A stretch of 64,000 bases of DNA from JADKIH01 sp964595205 (GCA_964595205.1 CAZQOQ010000036.1:333355-397354); one strand, 5' to 3'; shown: positions 9,692 to 18,822, counted from the first letter of the stretch. Notes: generated by a model not told the origin, from the sequence alone. Program-made: numbers and translations.

Positions 9692-10294
9692 ATGAAAAGA
9701 ATTTTATTTCCACTTGCTGTTGTTGCCATCTTGTTCACAGCATGCGTCAAACAACCCGACTATGATGTGCTCACATCAAAAGCACTTGTTGTCACCAATC
9801 ATGACGCAAATGCAAAATTTACCAGTTACCAGACATATTATTTGCCGGATTTCGTTGGTGAAATTTCCGATGACCCGCTTGATTCTATTCTGGACAACGT
9901 CACTGCTGCGCCTATTCTTGAAACGATCAGAAATAATATGAATTCCAGAGGATATACTGAAACTCAGAGTTCGGACAGTGCGGATCTTGGAATCAGGGTA
10001 GTTACTATTACCGTTACCACAGTCGGTACTTATTATCCCGGCTACTGGTGGGGCTATGGCGGATATTATCCGTATTATCCTTATTACCCTTATTCTTACA
10101 CATATTCTTATACAACCGGAAGTATGATTATAGAATTGATTGATTTGAAGAATGCCAATGATGTGACCGGGAAAGCTAATGTTGTATGGACAAGTTTCAG
10201 TAATGGTGTTTTGGGAACTACCAGCACGTCAAAACTTGCAACCGACGCAATTAATCAGTCATTTAAACAATCGCCTTATATTCAGGCTAACTAA
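9692..10294 (+). CDS. DUF4136-type lipoprotein
   Basis: The signal peptide carries the lipobox LFTAC (Cys18), so this is a lipoprotein. The body fits the DUF4136 fold: an early Y-x-T-Y-x-L-P segment (TSYQTYYLPD), a block reading IRNNMNSRGYTET, and a C-terminal helix with TDAINQSFKQSPY. In the middle is a striking Tyr/Pro/Gly-rich loop (about residues 109-140, many YPYYPYYPY steps). DUF4136 proteins are envelope lipoproteins of unknown role. It is likely co-transcribed with the barrel gene that starts 25 nt downstream. Confidence 0.82.
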   Translation: MKRILFPLAVVAILFTACVKQPDYDVLTSKALVVTNHDANAKFTSYQTYYLPDFVGEISDDPLDSILDNVTAAPILETIRNNMNSRGYTETQSSDSADLGIRVVTITVTTVGTYYPGYWWGYGGYYPYYPYYPYSYTYSYTTGSMIIELIDLKNANDVTGKANVVWTSFSNGVLGTTSTSKLATDAINQSFKQSPYIQAN

Positions 10295-10318
10295 TTATTC
10301 ACTAAAAATATTATAATC

Positions 10319-10963
10319 ATGATTCGTAAAATATATTCTCTCCTTTTTATCATACTTTTTGGAAGCATTGTCTCCAAAGCACAAACAGCAGGAAGCACTG
10401 CCGGCTCCGCATTTGATAACTTCTTTACATTTGGCTGGGATGTAAATATTCCAATGGGAACCAAATATGTTGAAGAAACCAGTTTCGCCGGCGGTAAAAT
10501 AGAATACAGGAAGATGCTCGCTAACGTCGATAACCTTTCTCTTGGTTTTGATTTTTCGTGGAATTCATATCATGAATATAAATCATACCAGACGTATTCA
10601 TACAATGCCACTACCGATATCACGACTGATTTGTATAAGTATAATTATACTCTGCCATTGGCTATTACAGTTCATAAATATTTCCCATCAGGCAAGGGGG
10701 TTTTTATTCCCTATGGTGGCGTAGGTCTTGGGGCTATGTACAGCAGGCCAAGCCTGATATTCAATATCTATGAATTATATGAAGACAACTGGGGATTTTT
10801 AATTCGTCCCGAATTGGGCACAATCATTAAGTTTGATCCTACCAGCAGCGTAGGGGCCATGATTGGTGTTCGTTATAGCTTTTCTACTAACAAGGAAGAA
10901 GCTTTTAATATAGACAATCTCGAATCTTTAGGATTTAATTTAGGTCTGTGCTGGACGTATTAA
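10319..10963 (+). CDS. Outer-membrane beta-barrel protein (porin-like family)
   Basis: The 214-residue protein has a signal peptide ending in VSKAQ and amphipathic strands with glycine-aromatic patterning (IPYGGVGLGAMY, GAMIGVRYSF), closing with LGLCWTY. This is the usual signature of a small outer-membrane barrel in Bacteroidota. It starts 25 nt after the DUF4136 lipoprotein and is followed by a strong terminator, so the pair likely forms one transcription unit. No specific role can be read. Confidence 0.72.
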   Translation: MIRKIYSLLFIILFGSIVSKAQTAGSTAGSAFDNFFTFGWDVNIPMGTKYVEETSFAGGKIEYRKMLANVDNLSLGFDFSWNSYHEYKSYQTYSYNATTDITTDLYKYNYTLPLAITVHKYFPSGKGVFIPYGGVGLGAMYSRPSLIFNIYELYEDNWGFLIRPELGTIIKFDPTSSVGAMIGVRYSFSTNKEEAFNIDNLESLGFNLGLCWTY

Positions 10964-10987
10964 AAAATTATGTTCTGAAAAACAAGA

Positions 10988-11017
10988 GCCGTCTGAAGTG
11001 AATCAGACGGCTTTTTT
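10988..11017 (+). terminator. Rho-independent terminator after the 10319 gene
   Basis: A perfect 9-bp stem, GCCGTCTGA (10988-10996) with TCAGACGGC (11003-11011), has a 6-nt loop and is followed by six T residues. It ends the DUF4136/barrel unit and lies just before the convergent kelch gene. Confidence 0.9.
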
Positions 11018-11030
11018 ATTTAATAAATAT

Positions 11031-12335
11031 TTATTGTTTTAAGATCCGGACTGCATCCGTGAAATAATCAGACTCTAACGTACAGATATAAAATCCTTGC
11101 TTCAAATTCTTTGTGTCAAAATATATCTTATGATTACCGGGTTCGTATTCCTGTTCTGAAATAATGCCAATATTTTTCCCGCACTGATCAAAGAGTTTTA
11201 TTTTGAATTGCGACTTTTCCGAAACTCTGAAACTGATCGTCAGATTTTCTGTCGAAGGATTGGGATAACAATTCAGGTTGGCAACACTTTTCTTCGGTTC
11301 GTCTATTGAATTAAGAAAGGATGCAATACCGGAATAGACCCAGGTCTCGGCATTTAAAGATGATACCCCCTGACCCCCAAATATGATCATCTTATCCTGC
11401 GATGCTATATATATATATGTATGTCCAAAACGCGGAGTTGGCTTGACGGTTCCCTGCGGCAATGAATCCCATTTTTCTGAATCCAGGTTAAAGGCCCACA
11501 GATCGTCAAGCGCGCCTGAGGTATTGCCTTGGTTGAGCGCATTGCCTCCAAAGATAACCACGTTCCCGTTTCCGCAGTAAACATTCGAAGTAAAATGCCG
11601 GCCGGCCGGACGTTGAGCGGGTGTGTGATTGGTCCAGATATAAGTATCAGAATTTAAAGTCCAGATATCATCAAGATTACCCGTGCTTTGACCACCGTAA
11701 ACTATCATCTCTCTTCGATCAGAGGCAAAGCTCTGCGACGTCAGGCATCTCAATAACGGGAAGATTGAATTTGATTGATCGCTCCACACATGAGTATCTA
11801 CGTCAAACACCCATGTATCGTCAAACCTTCCGGAAGTGGTGAAGCCGGCGAATGAAACTAAATTACGTCTGACGGGGTCAAAAGCAGTTGCAGTTCCATA
11901 TCGTTTCAGTGGCGCACCTGAAACATTCCCATCCGGAAATAATTCTTCCCACGTGCTGTCGTTAAGGTTAAATGCCCAAACGTCGTTATATAAAGCACTT
12001 CCATTTCCTGACCAGGCGATCATTCGATTTAACAGTGAATCATACATGCAAATATGAGTATACCGTGGAGAGGGAGTTGCTAATGATGAGGGTGTAATTA
12101 ACGACCATTCATTTGTGTTCAGGTTCAGTGACCAGGTTTCGTTTGAAACTCCCGTTGCGGTGAGTCCTCCAAACACAATCATCCTGTTGTTTACCTCATC
12201 ATAAACTGCCGAAGCATTTGCCCGTGCGGTTATATTCCCTGTTGTGTTTAACTGCATCCAGCTCTGGGAAAAAGAATCTTCAGCGAAAAGGAAAATTATC
12301 AGTATTACGATGGATTTTTCAAACTTCGAAATCAT
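11031..12335 (-). CDS. Secreted kelch-repeat protein with T9SS type A sorting tail
   Basis: After a signal peptide (MISKFEKSIVILIIFLFA..SFSQ) come about six kelch repeats. Each has the pattern of a two-residue GG or SG turn (MIVFGG, MIAWSG, LVSFAG, MIVYGG, VVIFGG, MIIFGG) followed by a W-x-x-x-L/P strand such as DTWVFDVDTHVW, together predicting one beta-propeller (about residues 25-340). The last 75 or so residues form a T9SS type A tail: CYPNPSTENLTI, then a central LFDQCGKNIG strand and LKQGFYICTLES. The protein should be exported through T9SS and attached to the surface or released. Ligand unknown. A short TA dinucleotide run lies inside the gene near 11410 and is translated as part of a strand. 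Confidence 0.88.
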   Translation of the reverse strand: MISKFEKSIVILIIFLFAEDSFSQSWMQLNTTGNITARANASAVYDEVNNRMIVFGGLTATGVSNETWSLNLNTNEWSLITPSSLATPSPRYTHICMYDSLLNRMIAWSGNGSALYNDVWAFNLNDSTWEELFPDGNVSGAPLKRYGTATAFDPVRRNLVSFAGFTTSGRFDDTWVFDVDTHVWSDQSNSIFPLLRCLTSQSFASDRREMIVYGGQSTGNLDDIWTLNSDTYIWTNHTPAQRPAGRHFTSNVYCGNGNVVIFGGNALNQGNTSGALDDLWAFNLDSEKWDSLPQGTVKPTPRFGHTYIYIASQDKMIIFGGQGVSSLNAETWVYSGIASFLNSIDEPKKSVANLNCYPNPSTENLTISFRVSEKSQFKIKLFDQCGKNIGIISEQEYEPGNHKIYFDTKNLKQGFYICTLESDYFTDAVRILKQ

Positions 12336-12389
12336 GTACCAATTTACGTAATTCTTATTAACTTTATTGTTTAAAATTCAATAAATATC

Positions 12390-12662
12390 ATGAAGAAATA
12401 CCTTGTTATTTCAAAGCATACCGCCGAAGATTGCGAACTCGCAGTGAAACATTTCCGTGAACATCACGCCAGCTTTCTTACACATTTTAATTGGGGATGC
12501 TACGACGACGATCATACAGCGTACGCTTTTGTCGACACCGATAATCACGAATCGGCACTAATGACCGTTCCGCCATTATTCAGAGAAAAAGCTAAAGCAA
12601 TTATGGTTGTGAATTTTGACCCCAAAACCAAATCAGATCCAATGCACGAAACAAATAGATAA
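12390..12662 (+). CDS. Small conserved-looking hypothetical protein
   Basis: The 90-residue cytosolic protein begins MKKYLVISKHTAEDC and has an alternating beta-alpha-beta look (YLVISKH, helix CELAVKHFREHH, strand HTAYAFVDT, final strand IMVVNFD). This would suit a dimeric alpha/beta (ferredoxin-like) fold, as in small signalling or stress-response barrels. His, Cys and Asp are plentiful but form no recognised motif. It is transcribed away from the kelch gene with a 54-nt gap between the two start codons. Function unknown. Confidence 0.65.
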   Translation: MKKYLVISKHTAEDCELAVKHFREHHASFLTHFNWGCYDDDHTAYAFVDTDNHESALMTVPPLFREKAKAIMVVNFDPKTKSDPMHETNR

Positions 12663-13006
12663 ATTTCGGCGATTGATATATTAAAGTTTTCCTCTTTGTT
12701 TTTTTATTCATACTGTGAATTTTATTTTTTAAAAAGTTATTGGGGAATTTTTTGTCTTAAAATGTGAAATTTAATTCTCCTTTTATTTAAGAAAATCTGA
12801 ATTTTAGTCTGTTTCCATTGGTACACTTATTTAATAATATCGGATGTAAGATTATCTGTTTAGGAGATTTTACAAAGAGAAATCCGAGAAAGAAATCCTT
12901 ATAACTTAAACCGGCCAAAGCCGGCGAAAGGAAAACAGAAAATCAAAAACGCCCCTCGCTTCATGGCGAGGGGTCAATTAACTAACTTTTTAAAAAATTA
13001 ATAACA
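12663..13006. other. Long leader/intergenic region with two hairpins
   Basis: No gene is seen in these 344 bases. Near the right end are a small hairpin CCGGC-caaa-GCCGG (12911-12924) and a strong one at 12952-12973, listed separately. Both lie upstream of the tiny gene at 13007 and could be parts of its 5' leader. Confidence 0.5.
12952..12973 (+). promoter_or_regulatory. Stable hairpin in leader of the 13007 gene
   Basis: A perfect GC-rich 8-bp stem, CCCCTCGC with GCGAGGGG, closes on TTCATG. No immediate T-run follows, so it is not a textbook terminator. It sits 33 nt before the start codon at 13007. A leader structure affecting expression or mRNA stability is possible; an end-of-transcript role for the 12390 gene is the alternative. 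Confidence 0.5.
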
Positions 13007-13213
13007 ATGAAAGAAAATCAAAGAGAATCTAATGTTGATCAGAATCAACGTAAGGATCAAAAAAATCAGCAGGAAGAAGGAAACAATGTGGAATCAGGAT
13101 TGAAAAAACCACAAAGTGAAGAAAGAGAAGGGGAAGGCACAAAGATGCCGGGCCGCGAATCTAAAACTCCGGTTGCAGATCGTGACCAGGATATCAGTAA
13201 AAAGGGTATTTGA
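13007..13213 (+). CDS. Small highly charged disordered protein
   Basis: The 68-residue product is almost entirely Glu, Lys, Gln, Asn, Asp and Arg with no hydrophobic core, so it should be intrinsically disordered (starts MKENQRESNVDQNQRKDQ). The ATG follows an AT-rich leader with stable hairpins. A second small disordered reading frame follows 27 nt later, and LigD lies convergent beyond it. Such hydrophilic mini-proteins are often stress-related, but nothing here proves it. Confidence 0.55.
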   Translation: MKENQRESNVDQNQRKDQKNQQEEGNNVESGLKKPQSEEREGEGTKMPGRESKTPVADRDQDISKKGI

Positions 13214-13240
13214 ATTTCCCATTCACCTGATCTTAACAAC

Positions 13241-13447
13241 GTGACGGGTCAAAAAGAACCGGTTAAACCTGAAAAGGATATTCCAGTGAAACCGGATAAA
13301 AATCTGGACCCGACCCAGCCACGTCCCGGTGGCAATGAACCTGAGAAGAATGATCCGACTTGGATTGATGAGCCTTCCAGGATCGATCCCACGAGGATTG
13401 ATCCACCGAAACCAGATCAGCCTGAAAATAAAAGAATAGTGGTTTAA
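13241..13447 (+). CDS. Small Pro/Asp/Lys-rich disordered protein (GTG start)
   Basis: This 68-residue frame uses a GTG start and encodes a Pro/Lys/Asp-rich chain with an imperfect repeat (WIDEPSRIDPTRIDPPKPD). It has no globular features. It follows the charged protein at 13007 by 27 nt, and a hairpin terminator follows it. Because the start is weak and composition is simple, it could be non-coding; the repeated I-D-P rhythm and compatible operon position favour a real gene modestly. Confidence 0.45.
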   Translation: MTGQKEPVKPEKDIPVKPDKNLDPTQPRPGGNEPEKNDPTWIDEPSRIDPTRIDPPKPDQPENKRIVV

Positions 13448-13464
13448 GAATAATTATCAATCGT

Positions 13465-13501
13465 TTTGGATTTTCAGGACCAATACTCCTGATTATCCAA
13501 A
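13465..13501. terminator. Bidirectional hairpin between convergent genes
   Basis: TTTGGAT (13465-13471) pairs with ATCCAAA (13495-13501), and inside it CAGGA (13475-13479) pairs with TCCTG (13487-13491), separated by a 3x3 internal loop. A T-run lies to the right at 13508-13517. It sits between the end of the small plus-strand gene and the end of minus-strand ligD. Confidence 0.6.
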
Positions 13502-13505
13502 GCGG

Positions 13506-16175
13506 TTAATTTTTTTGAAATTCGTTAATCACCTTTTTCAGATTAATTCCTTTGCTTAAAACTGCTTTAAAAATATCACCCTCATTTTTTATACGATCAA
13601 TGGCATTGTGAATTGTAAAGTCTTTCATCTTCAATCCTTTTTTTACTTCTTCCCAATGTAAAGGCATGGAAACGGTTGCCCCGGGTTTTGGTCTTAAAGA
13701 ATACGGAGCTGAAATAGTTGCCTGCGGACGGTTTTGAAGAAAGTCGATGTACATTTTTCCTTTCCTCGCTTTAACTGCGCGCTCAATGCTTGTAAACTTT
13801 GGAATTTTTTTATTAACGAGTGTGGCAATAATCCTTGCAAACTCTTTCGATTGATCATAGGTGTATTTAGCACCGAGGGGAATGTAGATGTGCATGCCGG
13901 TCGAACCACTTGTCTTCGGGTATGAAGGAACATTCATGCCTTCCAATATTTCACGCGTTACCTTTGCGGCTTCAATTACTTTATCAAATGAATTATCTGC
14001 AGGATCAAGATCGATAATGCACCAGTCGGGGTTGTCTGGTCTGTCTATCGTACTGCTCCATGGATTCATTTCAATGCATCCCAGGGATGCCATGTATAAC
14101 AAACTTGCTTCGTCAGTGCCTACCAGGAAGTGTTTATCACGCGCATCGTTTTCGCTATGATATAAATAAGTCTTTATCCACCCGGGCACTTTTCCCGTTA
14201 CATCTTTCTGATAGAAGTTTTCTCCTTTGATGCCGTTAGGGTATCTGTTCAGCGACTGCGGACGATTTTTCAGGTAAGGTAGAATGTATGGAGCAACCTG
14301 GTAGTAATAATTAAGCATATCGCGCTTGGTTATTCCTTCACCCGGCCAGTAAATTTTAGACAGATTGGTAAATTTTAATTCATGACCTTTTATGGTTCGA
14401 ACCTGTGTTTCTTCGGATGGATTTAAAAAGGTTTTAATCACACGTCCCGAAGAAGGTTTCAATATTTTTCTAACCGCGTTTTTACCGGCAATTACTGAAG
14501 CATTTTTTGTCCTGACTGGTTTTTCTCTGATCACGTCATTTGCATTTTTATCTATTCTCATTCCTATAAAAGAAGGATGCCTCATAATTCCATCTCTTGT
14601 CATTTCCGTAAAGTTAACTTCGCAAACCAGTTTCGGTTTAAGCCAGGTAACTTTTGCATTCGGAGGATCAGGTCGAAAGCGGGAAGGCTTGTTTATATCA
14701 GGTGTTTCCGTAAAAGGTGCTTTCTTTGTGATAAGCGGCCTGAATTGACGGAGTATCTCACGCTGCGATTTTTCATTGAAACCCGTTCCTACCTTTCCTG
14801 TGTAGATCAATTTCCCTTTTTCAAAAATGCCGACTAAGAGTGAGCTGAATAATTTGGACGTATTTTCATTTCTTGTGAAGCCTCCGATTACCATCTCCTG
14901 TCGCTTGCTTGCTTTTATCTTCAGCCAATCATCTGATCGCCTTCCGGGTTGGTAGACGCTGTCGGATTTTTTTGCAATGACTCCTTCCAGGCCCAGCCTT
15001 TTTGCCGAATCGAAAAATTTAATTCCGTTTACTGAAAAGTCTTCGCTGAGTCGGATGATTTCATCGTCAGGGATCACTCTTTTAAGAATTTCTTTTCTTT
15101 TAATCAGAGGGAGTTTGGTAAGATCCTTCCCGTTCAGCCACAACAAATCAAATATGTAATAATACAATTCCCCGTCATCCTCGCTTCGCCAGTTCTGTAA
15201 TGCTCCAAAATCTGATTGTCCGTTTTTTTTAAGCACAACAATTTCGCCGTCAACTACAGCATTAATTTTCCGGTTTTTCAATGCTTCGTATACCGGGTAA
15301 AATTTCTCATTGAATGATTTATCATTTCTGGATTTTAATTCAACATTGCCCTTGTTTATAAAAGCGAGCGTGCGATAGCCATCCCACTTGACTTCATAGA
15401 TCCATCCCGGTTTATCAAACGGCTTATCCACAAGCGTAGCGAGCATGGGCGAAAGATGTGTTGGAAACTTCGCCGGCTCACCTTCGTCAATTTCCATATC
15501 TGCATGTTCTTGTTTTTGTTTTTTATTTTTAACTGCGGCGGCTGATTTTTTCTGCCGGCTATTTTTTTTTGTTGAATGACCAGGTTCATAAAAATTTGTC
15601 GTAGTTTTTTTTATTTGTTCAATCGTTTTTTTGGATATTACCGACTTGTCTTTTTTTAAGACATCGTTTGCCGATGCATACTTGTCATCGAGCTTCATCA
15701 GGAGCCAGCTTTTTTCTCCGCGACCAAATGATTTGACAAGTGCAAATTCGCCTTTCAGTTTTTTACCTTTTAGTACGAATTTTATTTTTCCGCTTTTTAA
15801 TTGCCTGAGAAGTTCTTTTTCCAATGATTTTTTTGTTTCCCCGTTTGATTCCGCAGGAAAATAAGTTCCTTCATCCCAGACCATGACGGTACCGGCGCCA
15901 TATCCGTCCGGAATAATTCCTTCAAAATTTCGATAGTCATATGGATGATCTTCCACCATCATCGCCAGCCGTTTTATCTTTGGATCCATGGAGGGGCCTT
16001 TGGGTACAGCCCAGCTCTTCAATACTCCATCCATCTCGAGACGGAAGTCGTAGTGAAGATGTGATGCTTCATGCTTCTGGACAACAAACTTCAGCTCATG
16101 TGTATCCGGTTTGCCTCCGGTTGGTTCAGGACTTTTTTTGAAGTCTCTTTTCTTTTTGTAAATATTAAGTGTCAT
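13506..16175 (-). CDS. ligD: Multifunctional DNA ligase D (phosphoesterase-ligase-polymerase)
   Basis: LigD performs end processing, gap filling and sealing in bacterial non-homologous end joining. All three domains are present. The N-terminal 3'-phosphoesterase (about 25-165) has the metal/catalytic set His35, His41, Asp43, Arg45, His77 and Tyr81 (within HLHYDFRLE and EDHPYDYRNF). The ATP-dependent ligase (about 240-540) carries the nucleophile Lys263 in EVKWDGYR plus DGEIVV and an OB-fold end. The polymerase/primase domain (about 600-880) carries the metal motif DLDP at 722-725 and SGSTGMHIY. A Lys-rich linker lies around residues 200-225. The partner Ku is not in this window, which is less usual since the two are often neighbours. 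A -7-like box CAAAAGTA (minus orientation, 16238-16245) lies upstream. Confidence 0.96.
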   Translation of the reverse strand: MTLNIYKKKRDFKKSPEPTGGKPDTHELKFVVQKHEASHLHYDFRLEMDGVLKSWAVPKGPSMDPKIKRLAMMVEDHPYDYRNFEGIIPDGYGAGTVMVWDEGTYFPAESNGETKKSLEKELLRQLKSGKIKFVLKGKKLKGEFALVKSFGRGEKSWLLMKLDDKYASANDVLKKDKSVISKKTIEQIKKTTTNFYEPGHSTKKNSRQKKSAAAVKNKKQKQEHADMEIDEGEPAKFPTHLSPMLATLVDKPFDKPGWIYEVKWDGYRTLAFINKGNVELKSRNDKSFNEKFYPVYEALKNRKINAVVDGEIVVLKKNGQSDFGALQNWRSEDDGELYYYIFDLLWLNGKDLTKLPLIKRKEILKRVIPDDEIIRLSEDFSVNGIKFFDSAKRLGLEGVIAKKSDSVYQPGRRSDDWLKIKASKRQEMVIGGFTRNENTSKLFSSLLVGIFEKGKLIYTGKVGTGFNEKSQREILRQFRPLITKKAPFTETPDINKPSRFRPDPPNAKVTWLKPKLVCEVNFTEMTRDGIMRHPSFIGMRIDKNANDVIREKPVRTKNASVIAGKNAVRKILKPSSGRVIKTFLNPSEETQVRTIKGHELKFTNLSKIYWPGEGITKRDMLNYYYQVAPYILPYLKNRPQSLNRYPNGIKGENFYQKDVTGKVPGWIKTYLYHSENDARDKHFLVGTDEASLLYMASLGCIEMNPWSSTIDRPDNPDWCIIDLDPADNSFDKVIEAAKVTREILEGMNVPSYPKTSGSTGMHIYIPLGAKYTYDQSKEFARIIATLVNKKIPKFTSIERAVKARKGKMYIDFLQNRPQATISAPYSLRPKPGATVSMPLHWEEVKKGLKMKDFTIHNAIDRIKNEGDIFKAVLSKGINLKKVINEFQKN

Positions 16176-16237
16176 GTATAAAAGTATTTTGAATTTGTAT
16201 ATTCTATTAATAAAAAGGAATGTCCTGATAAGTTAAA

Positions 16238-16245
16238 CAAAAGTA
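16238..16245 (-). promoter_or_regulatory. Possible -7 box for ligD
   Basis: The minus strand reads TACTTTTG here, a full match to TAnnTTTG, about 62 nt before the ligD ATG. I find no clear TTTG at the -33 distance, so the call is tentative. Confidence 0.35.
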
Positions 16246-16443
16246 ATATTGATTTTTTATAAAAAAGAATGCCAGTAAATTTATTGATGTATTTTTTAGC
16301 ATTTATCATTACATTTATTTTTTCAATGGATCTTATGAAAAAATATTTTCTGATTGATTTACATTAAGCTTAATCATACATCAATTGATATTAAATATTT
16401 TATGGATCAGGATTGAATTTCAAATCGTACTTTGGTTGCTAAT

Positions 16444-17682
16444 ATGAAAATAGCAATTATAGGAGGTGGTGCCGCCGGCTTTTTTGCTGCAATAAACTGT
16501 GCCGAACATTATCCGGAACATACTGTTCACATTTTCGAAAAATCAAATAAGCTCTTGTCAAAAGTTCGAATTTCCGGCGGAGGAAGATGCAACGTCACTC
16601 ACGCATGTTTTGAAAACGAAAGACTCATCGAATTTTATCCAAGAGGCATGCGGGAATTAAGAAATGCCTTTTCGCGATTCAGTACCATCGATACCGTGAA
16701 CTGGTTCGAAAGGCGGGGAGTAAAGCTGAAGACAGAGGCAGATGGAAGAATATTTCCAGTAACTGATAATTCAGCCACGGTAATTCAATGCCTGATGAAT
16801 GAAGCCGAAAGGCTTAACGTCGGAATTACAATGAACCTTGCCGTGAAGAAAATCGATGTTAATGGCCCCGGGGATTTTAATCTGATATTACAAGACGATC
16901 AGACCCTGAGGTGCAGCAGGGTAATTGTCACTACCGGCGGAAGCCCGCTGATCGACAGTTATGAATGGCTTTCAAAATCTGGTCATACAATTGTTCCTCC
17001 GGTACCATCGTTATTTACATTTAACATTCCGGGTTCTCCATTGAAGGGACTCGAGGGAATTTCATCTCCATCCGTCAATGTAAAACTTGAGGGATCAAAA
17101 TTTGAATCAACCGGTCCGCTTTTGATTACACATTGGGGCTTAAGCGGACCCGCTGTATTGAGACTTTCAGCTTTTGCTGCCAGGTGGCTCGCAGAAAAAC
17201 AATATTCAGCCGGTTGTTTTTTAAACTGGTTGCCTGATGTGAAAGAAGAAACGGTCAGGGACGAAATTATTAAGTTGAAGCAAAGCAATCCAAATAAAAA
17301 AATAGCATCAGTATCTTTCCGTGGTCTTCCATCCCGATTATGGGAAAGACTGTGTTTGCTTTCCGGTATCGGACCGGATGAAAAATGCAGTGAAATAAAA
17401 AAGATAGAAATAAACAAGCTCGTCCACAACTGTTGTGGAATGAGATTGACGGTGAAGGGAAAAACCACTTTCAAGGAAGAATTTGTTACCTGTGGTGGAG
17501 TAAGCCTGAAAGATGTGAATATGCAGACGATGGAAAGTAAAATCGTGAAAGGAATGTACTTTGCGGGCGAGGTCCTTGATATTGATGGTGTAACCGGAGG
17601 ATTTAATTTTCAGTCGGCCTGGACGACCGGTTACCTTGCAGCTGTTAATGCAGGAAAAATTATACAGGAATATAAAAGCTGA
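16444..17682 (+). CDS. BaiN/HI0933-family FAD-dependent oxidoreductase
   Basis: This flavoprotein family has a Rossmann FAD site at the very N-terminus: MKIAIIGGGAAGFFAAINC, with the GGGAAG turn at residues 7-12. A second family motif is KVRISGGGRCNVTH, and the C-terminal FAD motif is FAGEVLDIDGVTGGFNFQSAW, with GGFN typical of the group. The 412-residue length fits. An ATG at 16444 is preferred over an in-frame TTG at 16432, which would place four extra residues ahead of the Rossmann strand. Substrates for most members are unknown; BaiN itself acts on bile-acid intermediates, which should not be assumed here. The gene converges on a T9SS gene across a shared hairpin terminator. Confidence 0.9.
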   Translation: MKIAIIGGGAAGFFAAINCAEHYPEHTVHIFEKSNKLLSKVRISGGGRCNVTHACFENERLIEFYPRGMRELRNAFSRFSTIDTVNWFERRGVKLKTEADGRIFPVTDNSATVIQCLMNEAERLNVGITMNLAVKKIDVNGPGDFNLILQDDQTLRCSRVIVTTGGSPLIDSYEWLSKSGHTIVPPVPSLFTFNIPGSPLKGLEGISSPSVNVKLEGSKFESTGPLLITHWGLSGPAVLRLSAFAARWLAEKQYSAGCFLNWLPDVKEETVRDEIIKLKQSNPNKKIASVSFRGLPSRLWERLCLLSGIGPDEKCSEIKKIEINKLVHNCCGMRLTVKGKTTFKEEFVTCGGVSLKDVNMQTMESKIVKGMYFAGEVLDIDGVTGGFNFQSAWTTGYLAAVNAGKIIQEYKS

Positions 17683-17684
17683 AA

Positions 17685-17722
17685 AAGGGGCAACTAAAAT
17701 CAGGTATTTTAATTTGCCCCTT
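17685..17722. terminator. Bidirectional terminator between convergent genes
   Basis: AAGGGGCAA (17685-17693) pairs with TTGCCCCTT (17714-17722), and the stem continues inward with TAAAAT/ATTTTA after one mismatch. It lies between the flavoprotein stop and the stop of the minus-strand T9SS gene. Confidence 0.75.
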
Positions 17723-17731
17723 CTTATGTTT

Positions 17732-18802
17732 CTAGTATTTAATAAACTTCACCTGGTGAATTTCTCCGCTCACTGTTTGAATTCGAAGAATGTAAGAACC
17801 CTGTTTAATATTCTGGACATTGAGCTTGACGGGATTGAAATTCCCTTTCAGGACTTCTGCACCTGTTGCATCGTAGATTGCCCATTCAGATGCCGCAGGT
17901 AGATTGAGTCCGTTCACTCCGAGAAAATCATGTGTAGGATTAGGAAACACGTTTACTTTTTTAGTCATATTCACCGGTTCATTTATACCTGCAATTATCT
18001 GCGTCATGAAGTAATGAACGTCGTGAAGACCGGTGCTGTCGTATAGCGCATGTGCATAATGCTCCAGACTCTGATCGCCATACCAGTAGAACGAAGAATC
18101 AAGCGAAGTTGTCGGGAAGCCTGGGGCATCGACCCATTGATTACCGGTGATTAAACCCTTGCCCCATGCAGAGTCGATGGAAGTTTCAAGTCTGCGTTCA
18201 AGTAATGCAGACATTGTTCCCGATGGAAGAATCATGTCGCCGGCGGCGATTACAGTCGAGTTGAAATCAAGCGTGCTTTTGTAGTGTACAGAATCCACAC
18301 TCGGCTGGCCTACAGCTGCTCCTGTAGTAAAAATTTCTATGTAAGAAAGTCCGTTCACCTGGCTCCCGTATGTATACGGAAACGTCATTGTAGCGGCAGG
18401 AGGATTTGCGAAGATTGGACCACTCGTACCTGTTCCTATGGGGTCGCCGATTAATCCAGTAAATGTAATCGCATTTGCATCGATAGTAACCATGTTGATG
18501 GATGCATCGCCTCCCTCATAGGTACCATGGGTTGCCGCAGGAAACGCTGATGATCCCGGAATGTTTGCAGGGTCAACATAGAATACGGTGTCTTCCGCAC
18601 CAATATCAGGGGTCAACGCTGAGAAATCCCATGTATTGTTTATGCCACTCTTTCCGAAATTAAAAGGCGGAGAAGGGACATTTGCATCATAGTAAATAAG
18701 CATGCTGTTTAGTGGTGGTGCCATGGTTGCATCGAGGCTGATCTGACTCTTAACAAGCAATGGCAATCCGGCAAGTAATAATAGAGAGTAAAATTTGTTC
18801 AT
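17732..18802 (-). CDS. Secreted protein with T9SS type A sorting tail, otherwise unknown
   Basis: The start at 18802 gives a signal peptide (MNKFYSLLLLAGLPLLVKSQ). The body (about residues 20-275) is beta-rich and Thr/Ala/Pro-rich with no domain I recognise. The C-terminus is a T9SS type A tail: VFPNPTHDFLGV, then WAIYDATGAEVLKG, and GSYILRIQTVSGEIHQVKFIKY. It should be exported by T9SS. It stands alone, convergent with the flavoprotein. A minus-strand TACTTTTG box at 18815-18822 lies just upstream of this start and supports choosing it over the in-frame ATG at 18832. Confidence 0.82.
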   Translation of the reverse strand: MNKFYSLLLLAGLPLLVKSQISLDATMAPPLNSMLIYYDANVPSPPFNFGKSGINNTWDFSALTPDIGAEDTVFYVDPANIPGSSAFPAATHGTYEGGDASINMVTIDANAITFTGLIGDPIGTGTSGPIFANPPAATMTFPYTYGSQVNGLSYIEIFTTGAAVGQPSVDSVHYKSTLDFNSTVIAAGDMILPSGTMSALLERRLETSIDSAWGKGLITGNQWVDAPGFPTTSLDSSFYWYGDQSLEHYAHALYDSTGLHDVHYFMTQIIAGINEPVNMTKKVNVFPNPTHDFLGVNGLNLPAASEWAIYDATGAEVLKGNFNPVKLNVQNIKQGSYILRIQTVSGEIHQVKFIKY

Positions 18803-18814
18803 GGTCTTTTTTTT

Positions 18815-18822
18815 CAAAAGTA
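18815..18822 (-). promoter_or_regulatory. Possible -7 box for the 17732-18802 gene
   Basis: The minus strand reads TACTTTTG, matching TAnnTTTG, 12 nt before the ATG at 18802. The implied leader is very short, and no good -33 TTTG is seen. Confidence 0.35.

Noticed and set aside
11405..11425. TA-dinucleotide microsatellite
   Set aside because: It is short, lies within a kelch repeat and keeps the frame, so phase variation is not supported.
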